A stretch of 64,000 nucleotides of DNA from Paulownia fortunei (GCA_019321725.1 CM033108.1:9070060-9134059); one strand, 5' to 3'; numbered from the stretch's first letter, positions 44,721 to 56,822 are shown. Notes: a model not told the origin generated them from the letters alone. Numbers and translations are program-made.

Positions 44721-46855
44721 TTTATGAAGGTTTGTCTCCAAATGAACAATAGCAAGTTGTTTTAATTGACAAATTGCCCCGAGTTGGAAAGATTTAAGAG
44801 TGTTCTCAGGCATAAAACTAACAGTTTTCGTTAGAAAGTTTGATCACTCATCTTCGTATTGAAGAAGCCTGCAAATAGGATAAAAAAAATGATTTACTTG
44901 TTGTTTCCAACAACAATGCTAAAAAGGAATCCACCACTTCTATTCTGAAACCCAAAGAGAATAACATGAGAATCAGAATGGCAACCATAACAACCAAAGT
45001 CGCAATAATCAGAACAAGAATGTTCCACAGAATCAGAATGGATAGCAACCCCATTCAAGGAATGATTCATGACAGTTTACATGTTATAACCATAACAAGC
45101 CTGGCCATTTGGCTCGAAACTACCAGAATAGGTGTTATCTTATACCACAGGCAAATCTTATCGAAGAGCAACTTATTGCTATGATTATAGAAATCAACAT
45201 TATTGGAGAATCTGAAGGGTGGTGGGTAGACACTGGTGTTTCTCACCATATTTGTTGTTATCATGCTTTCTTTAAGTCCTATTTTGAAACTGAGGACAAT
45301 AAAGTGTTGTTAGGTGATTCCCACTCCACTATTGTTGTTGGTATTAGTGAGGTGTAATTAAAGTTTACCTTTGGAAAGGCTTTTGTTCTTAAAGATGTTC
45401 TATATATTCTAGAGAAGAGGAAAAACTTAGTTTTGGGCTAACTTCTCGACAAAGTTGGGTTTACTCAAACTATTGGGCTAATTTGTATACCATTGCTAAA
45501 AATGATGATTTTGTTGGGAAAGGGTATGCTACTGATGGAATGTTTAAATTGCATGTATAATGCTAATAAAATTGCACCTTCTGCTTACATGTTATGTTCT
45601 TTTAATACTTGGCATGTTAGACTTTGTCATGTTAACAAACGCATCATTAAAAACATGAGTAACTTATGACTTATTCCTAAATTGGGTATGAAAGATTTGA
45701 AAATGTGAGTTTTGTAGTCAAACTAAGATTACCAAAACCCCACATAAATCGGTACTTAGAGAAACTGAACCATTTGATTTAATTCATTATGATATTTGTG
45801 AATTTGATGGTATCTTGACAAGAAATGAAAAATGCCACTTTATTACTTTTATTGATGATTGTTTTGATTATACGTTTGTTTATCTTATGAAACATAAAAG
45901 TGAAGCGTTTGATATGAACAAATTATTTGAGACAGAAATTTGAAAATCAATGTAAGAGAAAAATAAAAAGATTACGTAGTGATTGGAGCACTAAATATGA
46001 TTTTGGTACTTTTATTGATATTTATAAACCCACAGGATTATTCATGAAAAAACTACACCATATTCTCCTGAAATGAATGGTAAAGCTAAAAGAAAAAATA
46101 AAGCTTTTACTAATCCATAGTTGTTGTTTTACTTAAATCTGGTGTTGCTTCTCAATGGTGGGAGAAATTTTGTTGGCTATTTGTTATGTGTTAATTAGAA
46201 TTCCTAAATCATAAAGTAAGATTTCTCCTTAATAAGTTTTAAAAATAAGAAACCAAATATGTCTTATTTTAAAACATGGAGTTGTTCGGCTTATGTTATA
46301 ATTCATGATCCTAAAAGAAACAACTTTGCAAGTAGAGCATATGCATGTGTATTTATTGGTTATGATGTGAATAGTAAAGCTTATAGATTTTTTGACTTGA
46401 ATGCTCATGTTATTGTTGAATCAAATGATGCTAATTTTTATGAACATAGGTTCACTTGTATGTTGAAGAATAGTGGGGGCTTGACATTTAGTAATGTGCC
46501 TATAACTACAATGTATGAATCTAACAAGGAATTAGAATCTAAACTTAGGAGAAGTAAACGTATTCGAATCACTAATAATTATGGTTCTGAACCTAGGAGA
46601 AGTAAACGTATTCGAATCACTAATAATTATGGTTCTGAACCTAGAAGAAGTAAACGTATTCAAATCACTAATAATTATGGTTCTGATTTCTCTGCATTTA
46701 CTTTAGAAGATGATCTTCAAACCCTCCAAGAAGCCTTGTCCTCCTTTTTAGATGCTGACTTTTGGCAAGAAGCTATAAATGAAATTGCATCAAATCCGGA
46801 ATATGCATATTTACATATAATATATGATTTTATTTCAATTAATGAAAATTTTTAA
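44721..46855 (+). pseudogene. Copia E, 3' piece (gag end, protease, integrase, start of RT linker)
   Basis: Resumes the gag interrupted at 37688 (YEGLSPNEQ, then QVVLIDKLPRVGK). A degenerate zinc knuckle near 45075-45115 (CYNHNKPGHLARNY) has lost its second Cys and last Cys. Protease is at about 45220 (WWVDTGVSHHI, DTGA changed to DTGV). Integrase pieces include HFITFIDDCFDYTFVYLM near 45837. From 46259 a 198-codon ORF covers the integrase C-terminal part (FKTWSCSAYVIIHDPK, VFIGYDVNSKAYRF), a threefold repeat, and the first RT-side block FWQEAINEI. RT, RNase H and the 3' LTR are missing. Confidence 0.85.
46546..46689 (+). repeat. 48-bp in-frame tandem repeat x3 in Copia E
   Basis: Three adjacent copies of a 48-base unit encoding RRSKRIRITNNYGSEP. 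The last copy has Q for the second-last R and ends SD. It lies in the linker between integrase and RT. Copies are nearly identical, so the duplication is later than most of the element's decay or has been homogenised. Confidence 0.93.
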
Positions 46856-47095
46856 ATTTTCGTTATGCTTGCAATTCTGTAATTATGCGAATCCATCAAC
46901 TTATGCACAAAGATATCGTATGGGACATACGATAGATAATTAAAGTAAAGGTAAGAGTAGCAGATGAGTTTTCATATGAATTTTCAAACTTGTTTACTAT
47001 GTACATGCTTGATTTTGGTAAAAGCACATATTCAGAAAAATAAAAGGTGAAAAAATATAAGTTTGTCAAAATGGGCTCGATGGAATTGCAACACA
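46856..47095. other. Junction between Copia E and LOG-element 2
   Basis: About 240 bases matching neither the Copia frame to the left nor the corresponding part of LOG-element 1. No feature seen. LOG-element 2 is therefore truncated at its 5' side around 47.1 kb. Confidence 0.5.
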
Positions 47096-47585
47096 AAGCG
47101 TTGTTCCTTAGGAATGGTTTCTAAAATTCGAGAAAATAAAATTCAATTCATTATGGATATATTAAGTAATAAGTCTTTAGATTGTATTATATTGACGCTT
47201 GAGACACATTCATGAGGATTAGTATATCATGTAATTCTTGATTTATGAAATCACTTCAGGGATGAATATGAGCGTTATATTCTTAAAAATCTGACATTAA
47301 AAGACCCTATTTACCTGTTTATAAGAAAATTAGATGGGAAGCATATCATCGATCTATAGAGGGTGTTTCAGCTATTACTGGACATAAAACTAAAGAAATA
47401 TGTGAGCCACAATTACAACTACATGTATATTCACGCGTAAGTAGATAATTTTTAAATTTTGTGTGTCCTTATTTTCAACCTTTCTGACAAAAGAAAAAGA
47501 CGTGCAATAAATACATTCCCTGTTCACACCTCAATAAATAGCACCGTACTTACTCTATTTTTGTACAACTCACTTTCAAAAAAAA
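47096..47585 (+). other. Family-conserved segment upstream of LOG copy 2
   Basis: Aligns with 17650-18156. Shared words include AAAATTCAATTCATTA, CTTGAGACACATTCNTG and CCTCAATAAATAGCACC. The AAAG repeat of copy 1 is absent, leaving a plain A run before the ATG. Confidence 0.7.
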
Positions 47586-48212
47586 ATGAAAGGATCTTCC
47601 ACTCGCAAGTTTAATTATATATGTGTCTTTTGTGGAATCAATCTAAGAAAAAATGATGAGTTTATATGGGCAACCAATAACCTTGATAGAATTTTAGTAG
47701 AAAGAAAAAATCATTTAGTGTATAGGGGACGCAGTTTGGGGTTAATGGGGAGTATTGCTACTTCTGTTCATATAGGAGGAGTCAAAATTTTGGGAGTTCC
47801 TATCACAGGTATAACCATCGGAGATGAGCTAAAAGTGTCACATATTTAGGACATAATGCCTAACATGTTAAATAATGTGGATGTATTCATCACTCTACTT
47901 GGTGGTTTTGGTACACTGAGGAGTTATTCCAAGTTATCTTTCGGGCATAACTCAACATTCACCAGAACCTGTAGGTATTCTTAATATTAATGGTTTCTAT
48001 GATGGTTTACTATTTTTTATAGATCATGCTGTGGAAAAAGATTTTATTTCACTATCTGCGAGATGAATCTTCATTTATGCCCTAACACCTGACCAATTAA
48101 TTGATCAACTTCTACCATATGTGTCATAACTTGATCTAGCCTTGGCCTGTGTGGTTGGTCCAACAGGGATAGTGGTCAAAAACGTAAAATGAATTTGACT
48201 ATCAGCTCGTGA
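47586..48212 (+). pseudogene. LOG-like: Captured intronless LOG gene, copy 2, decayed
   Basis: The start ATGAAAGGATCTTCC is open for 87 codons through FNYICVFCGINLRKNDEF, NNLDRILVERKNHLVY, GRSLGLMGSIATSV and HIGGVKILGV, then a 24-base in-frame deletion removes the PKPLT region, followed by ITIGDELKVSHI and a stop. This copy preserves the N-terminal part that is broken in copy 1. Later, LLGGFGTL keeps the glycines of the PGGxGT motif but has Leu for Pro, and a frameshift follows. Fragments of the C-terminal half continue to TGA 48212 in changing frames. The same 5' and 3' flanks as copy 1 show common descent from one capture event. No cytokinin-activating enzyme could be made from it. Confidence 0.9.
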
Positions 48213-49608
48213 AATTTATCTTTAATGGTTTCAACTAATAATGTGTTTTTGTGTTGTTTCAACTTTATTTTTTTTAATAAGCCACATTTTAGGTGATATC
48301 TTTTAAACTCTACTTTTCTATATATTTTCAACATTGGGGATAATGTCTCAATTAGTTTGGGGAATGGGATAGTTGATATCATATATTATGTGTTCATTGT
48401 ATATTTTTCTAGTTTTTTTAAAAATAAAATTCCAGCGTGTTTTTTGTGTCCGTTGAAATCATGAGTAAGGGTAGCGAGAGTAAAGGATAAACTTTTTGAC
48501 ACTCTTGAGACGCATCCCCATATTTTTTTTTGCATAACATGGCATGTTTATGAAGTTTTTAACTTATATTTTGTGACTTGTCAAAATATAATTACTACCC
48601 TCTTTTTGTTAGAGTCTAAGGGTACTACTATCTTGAAAAAAAAAAAGAAATTGGTCTTGTGCACGTCCTAAGCCTTGTGGAAAGATTGGTTAAGATACAT
48701 ATAATTAAAAATTCCAACCATGTTAAAACGTCTACTTTTTTTATTCATACATCTTATGTGAATAAGTGGAGAGTTCGAGAAAATAAGCATTCTAAACTTT
48801 AATTAATCATTTGAATTGGCTTCGTTGCAATTTAAGATGTTTAATTATGTTTACTTGCATGTGGAGAAATGAATTGGGTAAACATGTGTAGTTATTTATT
48901 TCTATTAAAATATTTCATTTTGTAACTAGTGATGTGAGTATAATTATAAATCCTTCTTTTGATCTTCTATTATCATGCGAGTCATGTTGTATACAAAAAC
49001 AAAAAAACAAAAACCAAAAACCAAAAACCAAAAGCAAAAAGCAAAAAACAAAAAACAAAAAACAAAAAACAAAAAACAAAAACAAAAAACAAAAAAAATT
49101 AAAAAAAACTTCACCATTTCATTTTCAGGTTAACCAATGAAATTTCGGGGTATATTTCGATAAGATAGACTAGATATTTCATATTTTGTGACTATCTATT
49201 TTATACTTAATTTTAGTTTGAATGCTTGTCCTAAATTATTTAAGTCATTTCTCTAAGTATTTTAACTGTTTTCTAACTTCATGAGTGAACACCCTACCAA
49301 CTTAACTGACAAACACTTACCTATGAGGAAAATGAGTCGAGGCTTTCTCATAATTGATTTTGAAGTTATATATATATTGGTTTGTGGAATAAAAGGTTGG
49401 TTTAGTACACATACATATATCTTTTGAAAATTCTAAAGAAAAAAAAATCTTGATTACAAATGTGATTCTGACAAATGATTGTTTGTGATTGTTAGACTAT
49501 TTTACATATTTCTTTTAAATTCTGACCATCATGCCATGTTCTTTTTTATTTGTCTTGCATTTTATTACGCTATAATTACCAGAGACTAATAATAAGTTGG
49601 TTGGGGTG
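48213..49608 (+). other. 3' non-coding region of LOG-element 2
   Basis: The first 380 bases match LOG-element 1 from 18810. After a CAAAAA-rich tract the sequence is AT-rich without ORFs. It ends in AAGTTGGTTGGGGTG at 49594-49608, a plausible polypurine tract. Confidence 0.65.
48996..49100. repeat. (CAAAAA)n-type tandem repeat
   Basis: About 15 tandem copies of CAAAAA/CCAAAAA/GCAAAAA. It produces a meaningless Lys/Gln/Asn-rich ORF, which I do not call as a gene. Confidence 0.93.
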
Positions 49609-51241
49609 TGACGAACATTTAAAAGTATAAAATTGATTAGGATTTATAAAATTATTTGCACTTTGAAATTATCATTATAACTCTAATTAAAGCATTTTTG
49701 TTTTAGGAATAAAATGAGAAATCAACATAAAAAATGAGATTAAAATATTTTATCTTCTTTTGTGCAGGTTATAGAGAAACTAGCGTAACTTTTAATTTCA
49801 AAATAGTTATGGGTTAATTATGGAGGCTATAGATTGATAAGTCATTCTCTACAAGTCCATGTAGACTTTGGATCCTATACTAAACATGTAAGGATTAAAG
49901 AAGTTGGATTACAAGTGGTTGTACAAAATGAATCACCAAAAATTCGGATCAGAGTTAAGCCCAATCCTGACCTATTTTACCAATTAGATTTTATCTCTTA
50001 AACCAAAATTAATTTTGACCTGAAATCTGGATATGTTATACAAAAGAGGTAGATAAACAAGTCTGTTAAAGACAAAAAGTGAGAAAATATGTCAAAATAG
50101 TCAATAAATATGCTACAATGTGTTGCTAATGTTGAAGGATATCTCTTGAATATGATTTGGTAATTTAACCATATATCTCTCCTCATGCAGCCAAATTTTA
50201 CAAATAATATATGAAAATATATCAGTATAAAAAGATCTAGAACTTTTATTCTTTTATTCATCATCAAAATCTAGTTGTATCCAGCCTAAAATTCAATTCA
50301 ATCGGGTAGGTGGAAATTTAGAGAATTTGGTGTAACAACTTACCAACTCTTGACAACTAGCATACCATTTGATTGTTTAACTCATTCATTATATATTTGG
50401 CCCCTAGCATACTCTAGGCACTATATATAAGTAATATATTAATCTTGTAGGGGGGGTAGAGAATTTCTTTAAGCTAAATTTTCTGGTAATAATGTAAGTT
50501 TTCTAATAGTAATGTAAGTTTTCTAGTAGTAATAGAAATGTATTCTCTAGTTTCTCTTTTATTTTTAGTCTTTTCTACTTTCATTATGTTTTTCTAAATT
50601 TTATTTTACTAAGAAAAAGGGTGAATCTCTTGATTGAGGAAGAGGAACGGTTATAAAGGTAGATAATATTTAAGTATATTGTATTATTGTTTTACTTTAA
50701 ACCGTACTTGTTTTGTGGTGATTTTTTATTTATGTATCATTAATGACACAACAAATAATTGGGTTCATTTAACTAGACGTTTGATTACTACACTAACTGC
50801 TAATGTGAAACTTTAATTTATTGTAGACAAATGTATACTTAAATACTTGATCCCATAAACAAGTGTTGGCGTTAAGAGATCATTTGCAAATAGTAAGACA
50901 ATATCATGATTACCTTATTGCATGAGCTATTTGATAGTATCTTCCCATTGGAACCTTTATTATGTATGAATTCTAATAGTGGCAATTAAAAGAGGTAAAA
51001 AGAATAAATAATTATTCATCTATCCAAAACTTAAGAGTGAATCCCTAATCCTCATTACTTTTATTACTTTGGTTTTTTTTAGTTATAGCATATTTTTTTT
51101 AAACCTCATAAAGCCCATTGTTTTTTAGAAATATAATCCCAAAATCTTCAAACAACTTCCCTGTAGATCGACCTCGGACTCCTGATAAATTTATTACTTG
51201 ACACAATTTGTACTTAGGTTTGCAACCTTAAAATTATAGCA
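49609..51241 (+). repeat. 3' LTR of LOG-element 2
   Basis: Probable start TGACGAACATTT after the purine tract; end AAATTATAGCA. The last 780 bases align with the last part of the LOG-element 1 LTRs (TTTCTAGTAGTAATAGAAATG, CTAGTTTCTCT, GAGCTATTTGATA), but with one copy of the unit doubled there. The 5' part differs from LOG-element 1 and resembles the fragment at 55630. TATA box CTATATATAA at 50421-50430. Confidence 0.75.
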
Positions 51242-52385
51242 AATGCTACCTAGCACAAACTTGTACCACACTATCCTTAATGCCATAAGAGTGAAGTGAT
51301 GGTAGTAGCTAAACAACAAGGACTCATGCAATAGCTTAAAAGGTTGAGAAAAATACAAAGATAGATTAAGAAAATGGGAAGAAAGAGATTATAAGTACTA
51401 GCATCTCCAACTTTGTTGAAAATCATGGAGAAACAAACCAAGAAGAAGATAAAAACATAAAGGATCAGAATTAAAACTGTAGAGGCTTTATCCCACGCCT
51501 TGACCGGTTATGCACCTCGACTAGCGACTTTGGCCTACCCCTCGTCGGCAAACTTATCTCATACCTCGACAGGCTATGTGCCTCAATCGACAATCTCAAT
51601 TGTACCTCCACCAACTTTGTATCTCGATTGGTGGCCTTAATTGAGGCCAATTCATATAGAATATTATGAAAATAACATGGAGGGCAAAGCAATAGCCAGA
51701 GAGGCACTAAGATAAAGGCATTAGCTCGAAGACATTACCTTCCACTTGGTAAAGTGATTCTATAAATGCAAGGAGTATATGCAACATTTTAGCTGGCAAC
51801 CAATTTGAAGCTAACAAAAGGTGAATTAAAATATCTCCGTGTCAACCTAAAGTCTGGATGTGGATGAATTTTACAACTAGTGGAATCAATTTTATACCCG
51901 AAAACTCGCCAAAGAGCATGATCAAGTGTACAACAAAAGTAAAGTATGAACCACAACTGAGTGGAGAAAGTAAGAAGACTACCTGCCATGCCTCCACCAA
52001 GTTGGAGAGTAAAGGGGGAATCAAAGGCACTATACAGAACAAGGTAAAAATCAAGGCTGAAAGATGAAGTTAGAAAATACTCATTTTCAAAGTCCACCCA
52101 AAGGTTAAAAAGAAGCCAAGGTACTAGAACTAGAGAATTCAAAAATAAACTTTTTTGAATATTTTATTTCACTCCCAATCACATATTTAGCCATTTTTTG
52201 GCTAAAGGTTACCTCAAATAAGTTTATGTAATTTCAAGTACATTAAAAATTATCCAAATTAATTAAGCATCCAACCAAAAAGTCTGGTAAGGGGCGCCTT
52301 ATTTGAAACTTTGAAAAAGTATCCCAGAAATTTACAAATACTCCAAAGAGGCCAAAAAAACTATAATTTGCCCTATAGATCATAA
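51242..52385 (-). pseudogene. Downstream remnant of a minus-strand Gypsy-type protein gene
   Basis: Nearest the solo LTR, the minus strand reads ANYSFFGLFGVFVNFW (52380-52290), a variant of ANYSFFNLFGVIYKFL on the other side of the LTR. Further left are a 117-codon ORF (52142-51789) and a stretch with repeated TCGAGGTGCATAACC-like words (51480-51630) reading SLVEVHNRSRRGIKPL. I do not recognise domains in these; they are placed here by orientation and context only. Confidence 0.45.
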
Positions 52386-52390
52386 ACAAC

Positions 52391-54211
52391 TGATAAGTGC
52401 ATATCACTACATATTTTATTATCAATTCTTTTATGTTTTTTTTTTTTTTTCTTGTTAATATTAGGCTTTTATTAATAGTTTAAGTCTAATAGAAGGTTTG
52501 GAGTCAAGGAACCAAAAATGAGCTAAAACAAAGTTGAAACAAACATTTTTAGGCTAAAATTTAGAGAGTCATGCATTACTACACTGTTCTATGGTGTTGG
52601 GGTGCCATTTTCAAGTGCAAACCAGACAGACTTCAGAAGCGGAGGTACTGGGGCACCACTCTTTAGCTCCACGACTCCATATTTTAGGGCTACAGCCACA
52701 CAAATTCAGAATTTTTTTTGCCATAATGCTACTGCGGCAGTATTTATATTTTGGGCAATTTTTTCTTAGAAGTCCTATTACCCTGATTTTTTACTAATTA
52801 AAAAGTTAAAAGATAGGACTACAACTTCCATGCTAAACTTAGCCCAATTTTATTTAATTTCAAAGAGAAAAATCAGGTTAAAGAGTCGATAGTGGACTGA
52901 AACTTCTAGATGTAGCACATCTTTTTATTTTTGGAATATTGTCTCTACATGTGTGATATTGAGTTGATTCAAACAACTATAGAAAGCTAATTGACAGAGA
53001 TATGAGACACTAAAAGGCAATTCATTAGGGATAAAGGTTAAAAATCAATTACAAGATTCTAAATAGTGAAGTTGATAGAGAATGAGGCATTGAGGCGCCA
53101 TCTAACTGTAGATTTTAGAAAAGAAGGCGTTGAGGTGCCAATTTGCGAAAAAAATAAATTAATTAAAATACGACTTTTGCTTTGTTGTTTTTTATCTTTT
53201 TGAAGGAGTATAAATGGTAGAAGACCTAGAGACTTGGACTTGTTCTAATTCTGGGACTTTGGCATTAAGGAATAGAGAAGTGAAAGGAGGCTTGGAGAAA
53301 AATATTCATCTCCCATGAGGAATTCTTCATCAACATCATATTTCTTTTTCCTTTTGATTTCTTTGACATTCTTAGTTTCATTTGTCTTGAAATAGATTTG
53401 TGTAATTAAATTTTTGATAATATTCCCCACTTTTCTATATTGAGGTTGTTTATGTTCTTTTACAATTGATTTCTTCATGCTTATTTTCCTTTTTTATTTA
53501 GGTGTGCAACCAATTAGGGCTTGAGAACTACCAATAACTAGATTAAAAATCTTAATCCATAATTATCTTAAATTTTTAATCATGAGTAGTAAGTTATAAT
53601 TAATGATTATGAGATGTTTTTGTTAATTGTAATGAAGAACATAACCTAAGTTGAACAATCCGAGCTTGTGTGTTTGTTGCTTAGACCAATCTGTCTTTTT
53701 TGTTTTAATGCTTCAATTGAATTGAATCTAGAGAGTTCATTCTGGGTTGTTTGATTGTTAGAAAATTAGATAGAGAGCTTATTCTCTCTAACAACAAATT
53801 AAGAAAAAATTGGGATAAGAGAGCTTGTTGTTATCTACGGTTGGTAATTTTAATGGAAATTTAGGAATAATATTGATGCTAATTCAATATTCACTGTCTA
53901 GTGGTAGAGTATAAAACCTTAACCAAACCTTTATCACTATTATGTTCATTTACTTGATTTTCATTCTTGGAATTCTAGTTTTATTTTATCTTCTGCAATT
54001 GAGATAATTGATTTAAACCCCCTCCCCAATTGTACTTAAGTCCACTTGTTGCGTAAGTGGGCCTTAGGTCATTAATAGTGAGTCAAGTTGATAGTTTTAG
54101 AGTCAATAGTAAATTAAATTAGCCTCGATTTTCATGGGAATAATCCGTACTCGCACCATACTTATTAAAAGCATTTTAGAAGTAAGATTTAATTTAGTAT
54201 GTCTGATGACA
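52391..54211. repeat. Solo LTR, 1.8 kb
   Basis: Starts TGATAAGTGCATATCAC, like the Athila-type LTR start of LOG-element 1, and ends near GTCTGATGACA. No internal region follows; both flanks belong to the same minus-strand coding remnant. ACAAC occurs at 52386-52390 and again at 54209-54213, a probable TSD although it overlaps the expected CA end, so the right border is uncertain by a few bases. Strand of the LTR inferred as plus from TG/CA and the start similarity. Confidence 0.7.
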
Positions 54212-55104
54212 ACCTACCAATAGCTTCCCCAAAGTACCTTTCATAAGCTAGGGAAAGGAATTTATAAATGACTCCAAAGAGATTAAAAAAGCTATAATTG
54301 GCCCAGGAGACCATAAATAGCATCCTCGGGGAACTTCATGCCCTTAAACTTGCAAATGATTCCATTGAGGCCAAGAAAGTTGATTTGACCCCAAAGCTGC
54401 TCCTTCTAATGACCTCTCAAAGAGGCATCCTTCTTGAGAAACTTACAACCTAAATAGGGAAAGTAGTGAAAATAAGAGGTACAAAAGCTATCTAATATGA
54501 TGGGCAAGCTCAACTCCTTGGAACGATGCAAAAACTTTTTGAACCACAAGAAAGAGTTAGTGTGAATTGACTAATACTAAGCCCAAAACTATTGATAATA
54601 TCAACCAATGAAGGATGTGGGAAAATAGTGAACCCAAAAGAAAAGAAGGTGAAATAGGCTATAAAATTATTCAAGGAAAGAGGCATAATCCTCTGACCTT
54701 TAGAAAGATGTTCAAACTTAAAGAAAGAAGAAACACCAATCTTTTTCTTCAAAAGCCTAAATTCTCCAAATGAAAGGGTGATACCGTAATTTTTTGCATC
54801 CATCGCCATATAACGAACTTTAGGAAGGGACTCAATTGTCCCATCCTCTATGTTTACTCAACCTCAATGATCACAATAGGATGAGAGAACTACCCATGTT
54901 ATGTGAATGAGAACTTTTAACAATCCTCATAGATTCACCACTAAGTATCAAGAGAATCAGAAAAACACTCAAAAGTTGTTGAATCGCTTTGATCACATCC
55001 CAAGAGTGATCTAGAATATCAGATGGACCCCTAGCAGAAGAAGGGCTAAAATCACATAGGCAATGCGTCCACTGCCAATGATGGCCGATGTCGATGAGCC
55101 TCAA
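54212..55104 (-). pseudogene. N-terminal part of a plant Gypsy-type transposon protein (Transposase_28-like)
   Basis: The minus-strand ORF 54809-54510 reads NYGITLSFGEFRLLKKKIG, then LNNFIAYFTFFSFGFTIFPH and PSLVDIINSFGLSISQFTLT. The arrangement 'position in field, basic loop, FGLSISQ' is typical of the plant family known as putative gypsy-type transposon, Transposase_28. Downstream, after shifts, ANYSFFNLFGVIYKFL precedes the solo LTR. Upstream (55104-54871) an ORF covers Ser/Pro-rich leader sequence without a domain. Decayed; lineage assignment moderate. Confidence 0.55.
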
Positions 55105-55559
55105 TTAGTTGTAGCCAAGATAGGACCTCGACACGGGTTGGCCACGGCTCGATAGCCTCAATTGTTTCTAATCAAGGCAATGGTGCATTGGCTAGCAATA
55201 GAGGAGTCGAGGTAGCCCCATTTTAGTGGGGTTGTGGTGACACCATGACTATGATCATGCTAGTCGAAGGTGCCTCGACCCGATCTTGCTCCACCAATTG
55301 AATTCAAAATTATTCCCCAAGTTTGATGAGAAGTGAAAGTTTTTCCCCCTTCGAGATCCATGAAATATAACACCTCTCACCTAAAAATTCCATGAGAAGA
55401 AAGAAAAAAGAGATAAGTTTCTTGCAAAAAAAGGAAGACATGAACAATGAAAAATACGACTAGGAAAGGGAATAGATATTACCTCGTGAAGACGTCCTAA
55501 GTCAACTATGAGCTCTTCTAAAGGAAAATGCAATATCCTACTATGATAGACATCTTATT

Positions 55560-55612
<53 letters not shown>

Positions 55613-55629
55613 ATAATTCCAAGAAAACC
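55105..55629. other. Intergenic or transposon-flank DNA with a TA/TG microsatellite
   Basis: Contains recurring CTCGA words (CCTCGACACGGGTTGG, GGCTCGATAGCCTCAATTG) like those at 51.5 kb, and a composite (TA)n(TG)n microsatellite at 55562-55612. No gene seen. Confidence 0.55.
55562..55612. repeat. (TA)n(TG)n composite microsatellite
   Basis: About 15 TA units passing directly into about 10 TG units. Confidence 0.95.
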
Positions 55630-56664
55630 ATTATTGCATCTACTCACTGAAAGATCTACAATTTTTGGTATTTATGCATTATCAAAATCTGGTTGTATCT
55701 AATCAAAAAATAAAATTCAATTCAATAGGTGAGGACTTGGTGTAACAACTTACCAATTCTTGGCAACTAGCATACCACTTAAATTAACCCCTCCATTATT
55801 TTTTTGGCCTCTAACTTACTCAAAATACTATAAATAGGTCATGTATTAAGCTTGTAAGAGAGGGGGTAGAGGGTTTCTTTAGGGTAAGTTTTCTAGTATG
55901 TATGTTTTCTAATAATGTAAGTTTTTTTGTAGTAATAAAAATGCATTCTCTAGTTTCTCTTCTATTTTTACTATTTCCTACTTTTATTATGTCTTTCAAA
56001 ATTTTATTTTTCTAAGAAAAAAGGGCGAACCTCTTGATGGAGAGAGATGAATGGTTAAAATGATAGAAAATATTTAAGTATGTTATATTATTATTTTGAA
56101 TTTTGATCTAAAATCTACTTTTTTGTAGTGATTATTGATTTATATATTTTCAATGGTACAACAAATACTTGGGTTCATTTAACTTAGTGTATGGTTTTAC
56201 CCCACCAACTGCTAATGTAAAACCTTAATTTTTTATTGACAAAAGTATGCATAAATACTTGATCCCATAAATAAATATTGTCGTTAAGAGATAATTTACA
56301 ATAGTAAGACAATATCATGATCACCTTATTACATGAATTATTTAATAATATCTTCATATTTGAACATTCATTATGTATGAATTCCAATAGTGGCAATTAA
56401 TAGAGGTAAAAAGAATAAATAATTATTTCTCTATCCAAAACTCAAGAGTAGATCCCTAATTCTCAATATTTTTATTACTTTGATTTTTCTTTAGTTACAA
56501 CATACATTAAATTTTTCATATATTTTGAATCATATAAACTCCATCTTTTTAGAAATATAAATTTGAATTCTTTAAACAACTTCTCTGTGGATCGACTTCG
56601 GACTCTCGAGAAATTTATTAATTAATACAACATGCACTTGGATTTGCAATTTTAAAGTTGTACC
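55630..56664 (+). repeat. LTR fragment of the LOG-bearing family, third locus
   Basis: Aligns with about 50220-51241: ATCAAAATCTNGTTGTATC, GGTGTAACAACTTACCAA, the TATAAATAGG box at 55829-55838, TTCTCTAGTTTCTCT and the end TTAAAGTTGTACCA. One copy of the 178-base unit. The 5' part of the LTR is missing and no internal sequence follows, so it is a truncated solo LTR or fragment. Confidence 0.8.
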
Positions 56665-56822
56665 ATTTTTCTATTTAAGACACTCTCACTTGAATGTAAG
56701 TGTCATTTAATGCACCTAGAACCCCTATTAATAACAGAATGTCAATTCACTCGGATATAGTCATGCTAATGTATGGGAATAATCTAAAAAATTATAACAC
56801 GTTATTAAAATTGGTAGTTTAC
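56665..56822. other. Spacer, possibly intron of the Harbinger-type gene
   Basis: Begins, on the minus strand, with the GTAAAC donor of the exon at 56823 and runs into the LTR fragment. No acceptor or second exon is visible. Confidence 0.5.

Larger units (their letters stand above)
47096..51241 (+). mobile_element. LOG-element 2: 3' half of a second LOG-bearing Gypsy element
   Basis: From about 47096 the sequence follows LOG-element 1 from 17650 on: the same non-coding leader, the LOG coding region (47586-48212), the same 3' flank to about 48590, then 3' non-coding DNA, a purine-rich motif (AAGTTGGTTGGGGTG) and a probable 3' LTR at 49609-51241. The 5' LTR, gag and protease are absent. No TSD can be tested because the 5' end is lost. 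Confidence 0.82.

Noticed and set aside
48934..49140. 68-codon Lys/Gln/Asn-rich ORF
   Set aside because: It is the translation of the CAAAAA-type tandem repeat, not a gene.
51789..52142. 117-codon ORF as a membrane protein gene
   Set aside because: Hydrophobic segments are present, but there is no family match and it lies within decayed transposon DNA next to other broken frames.
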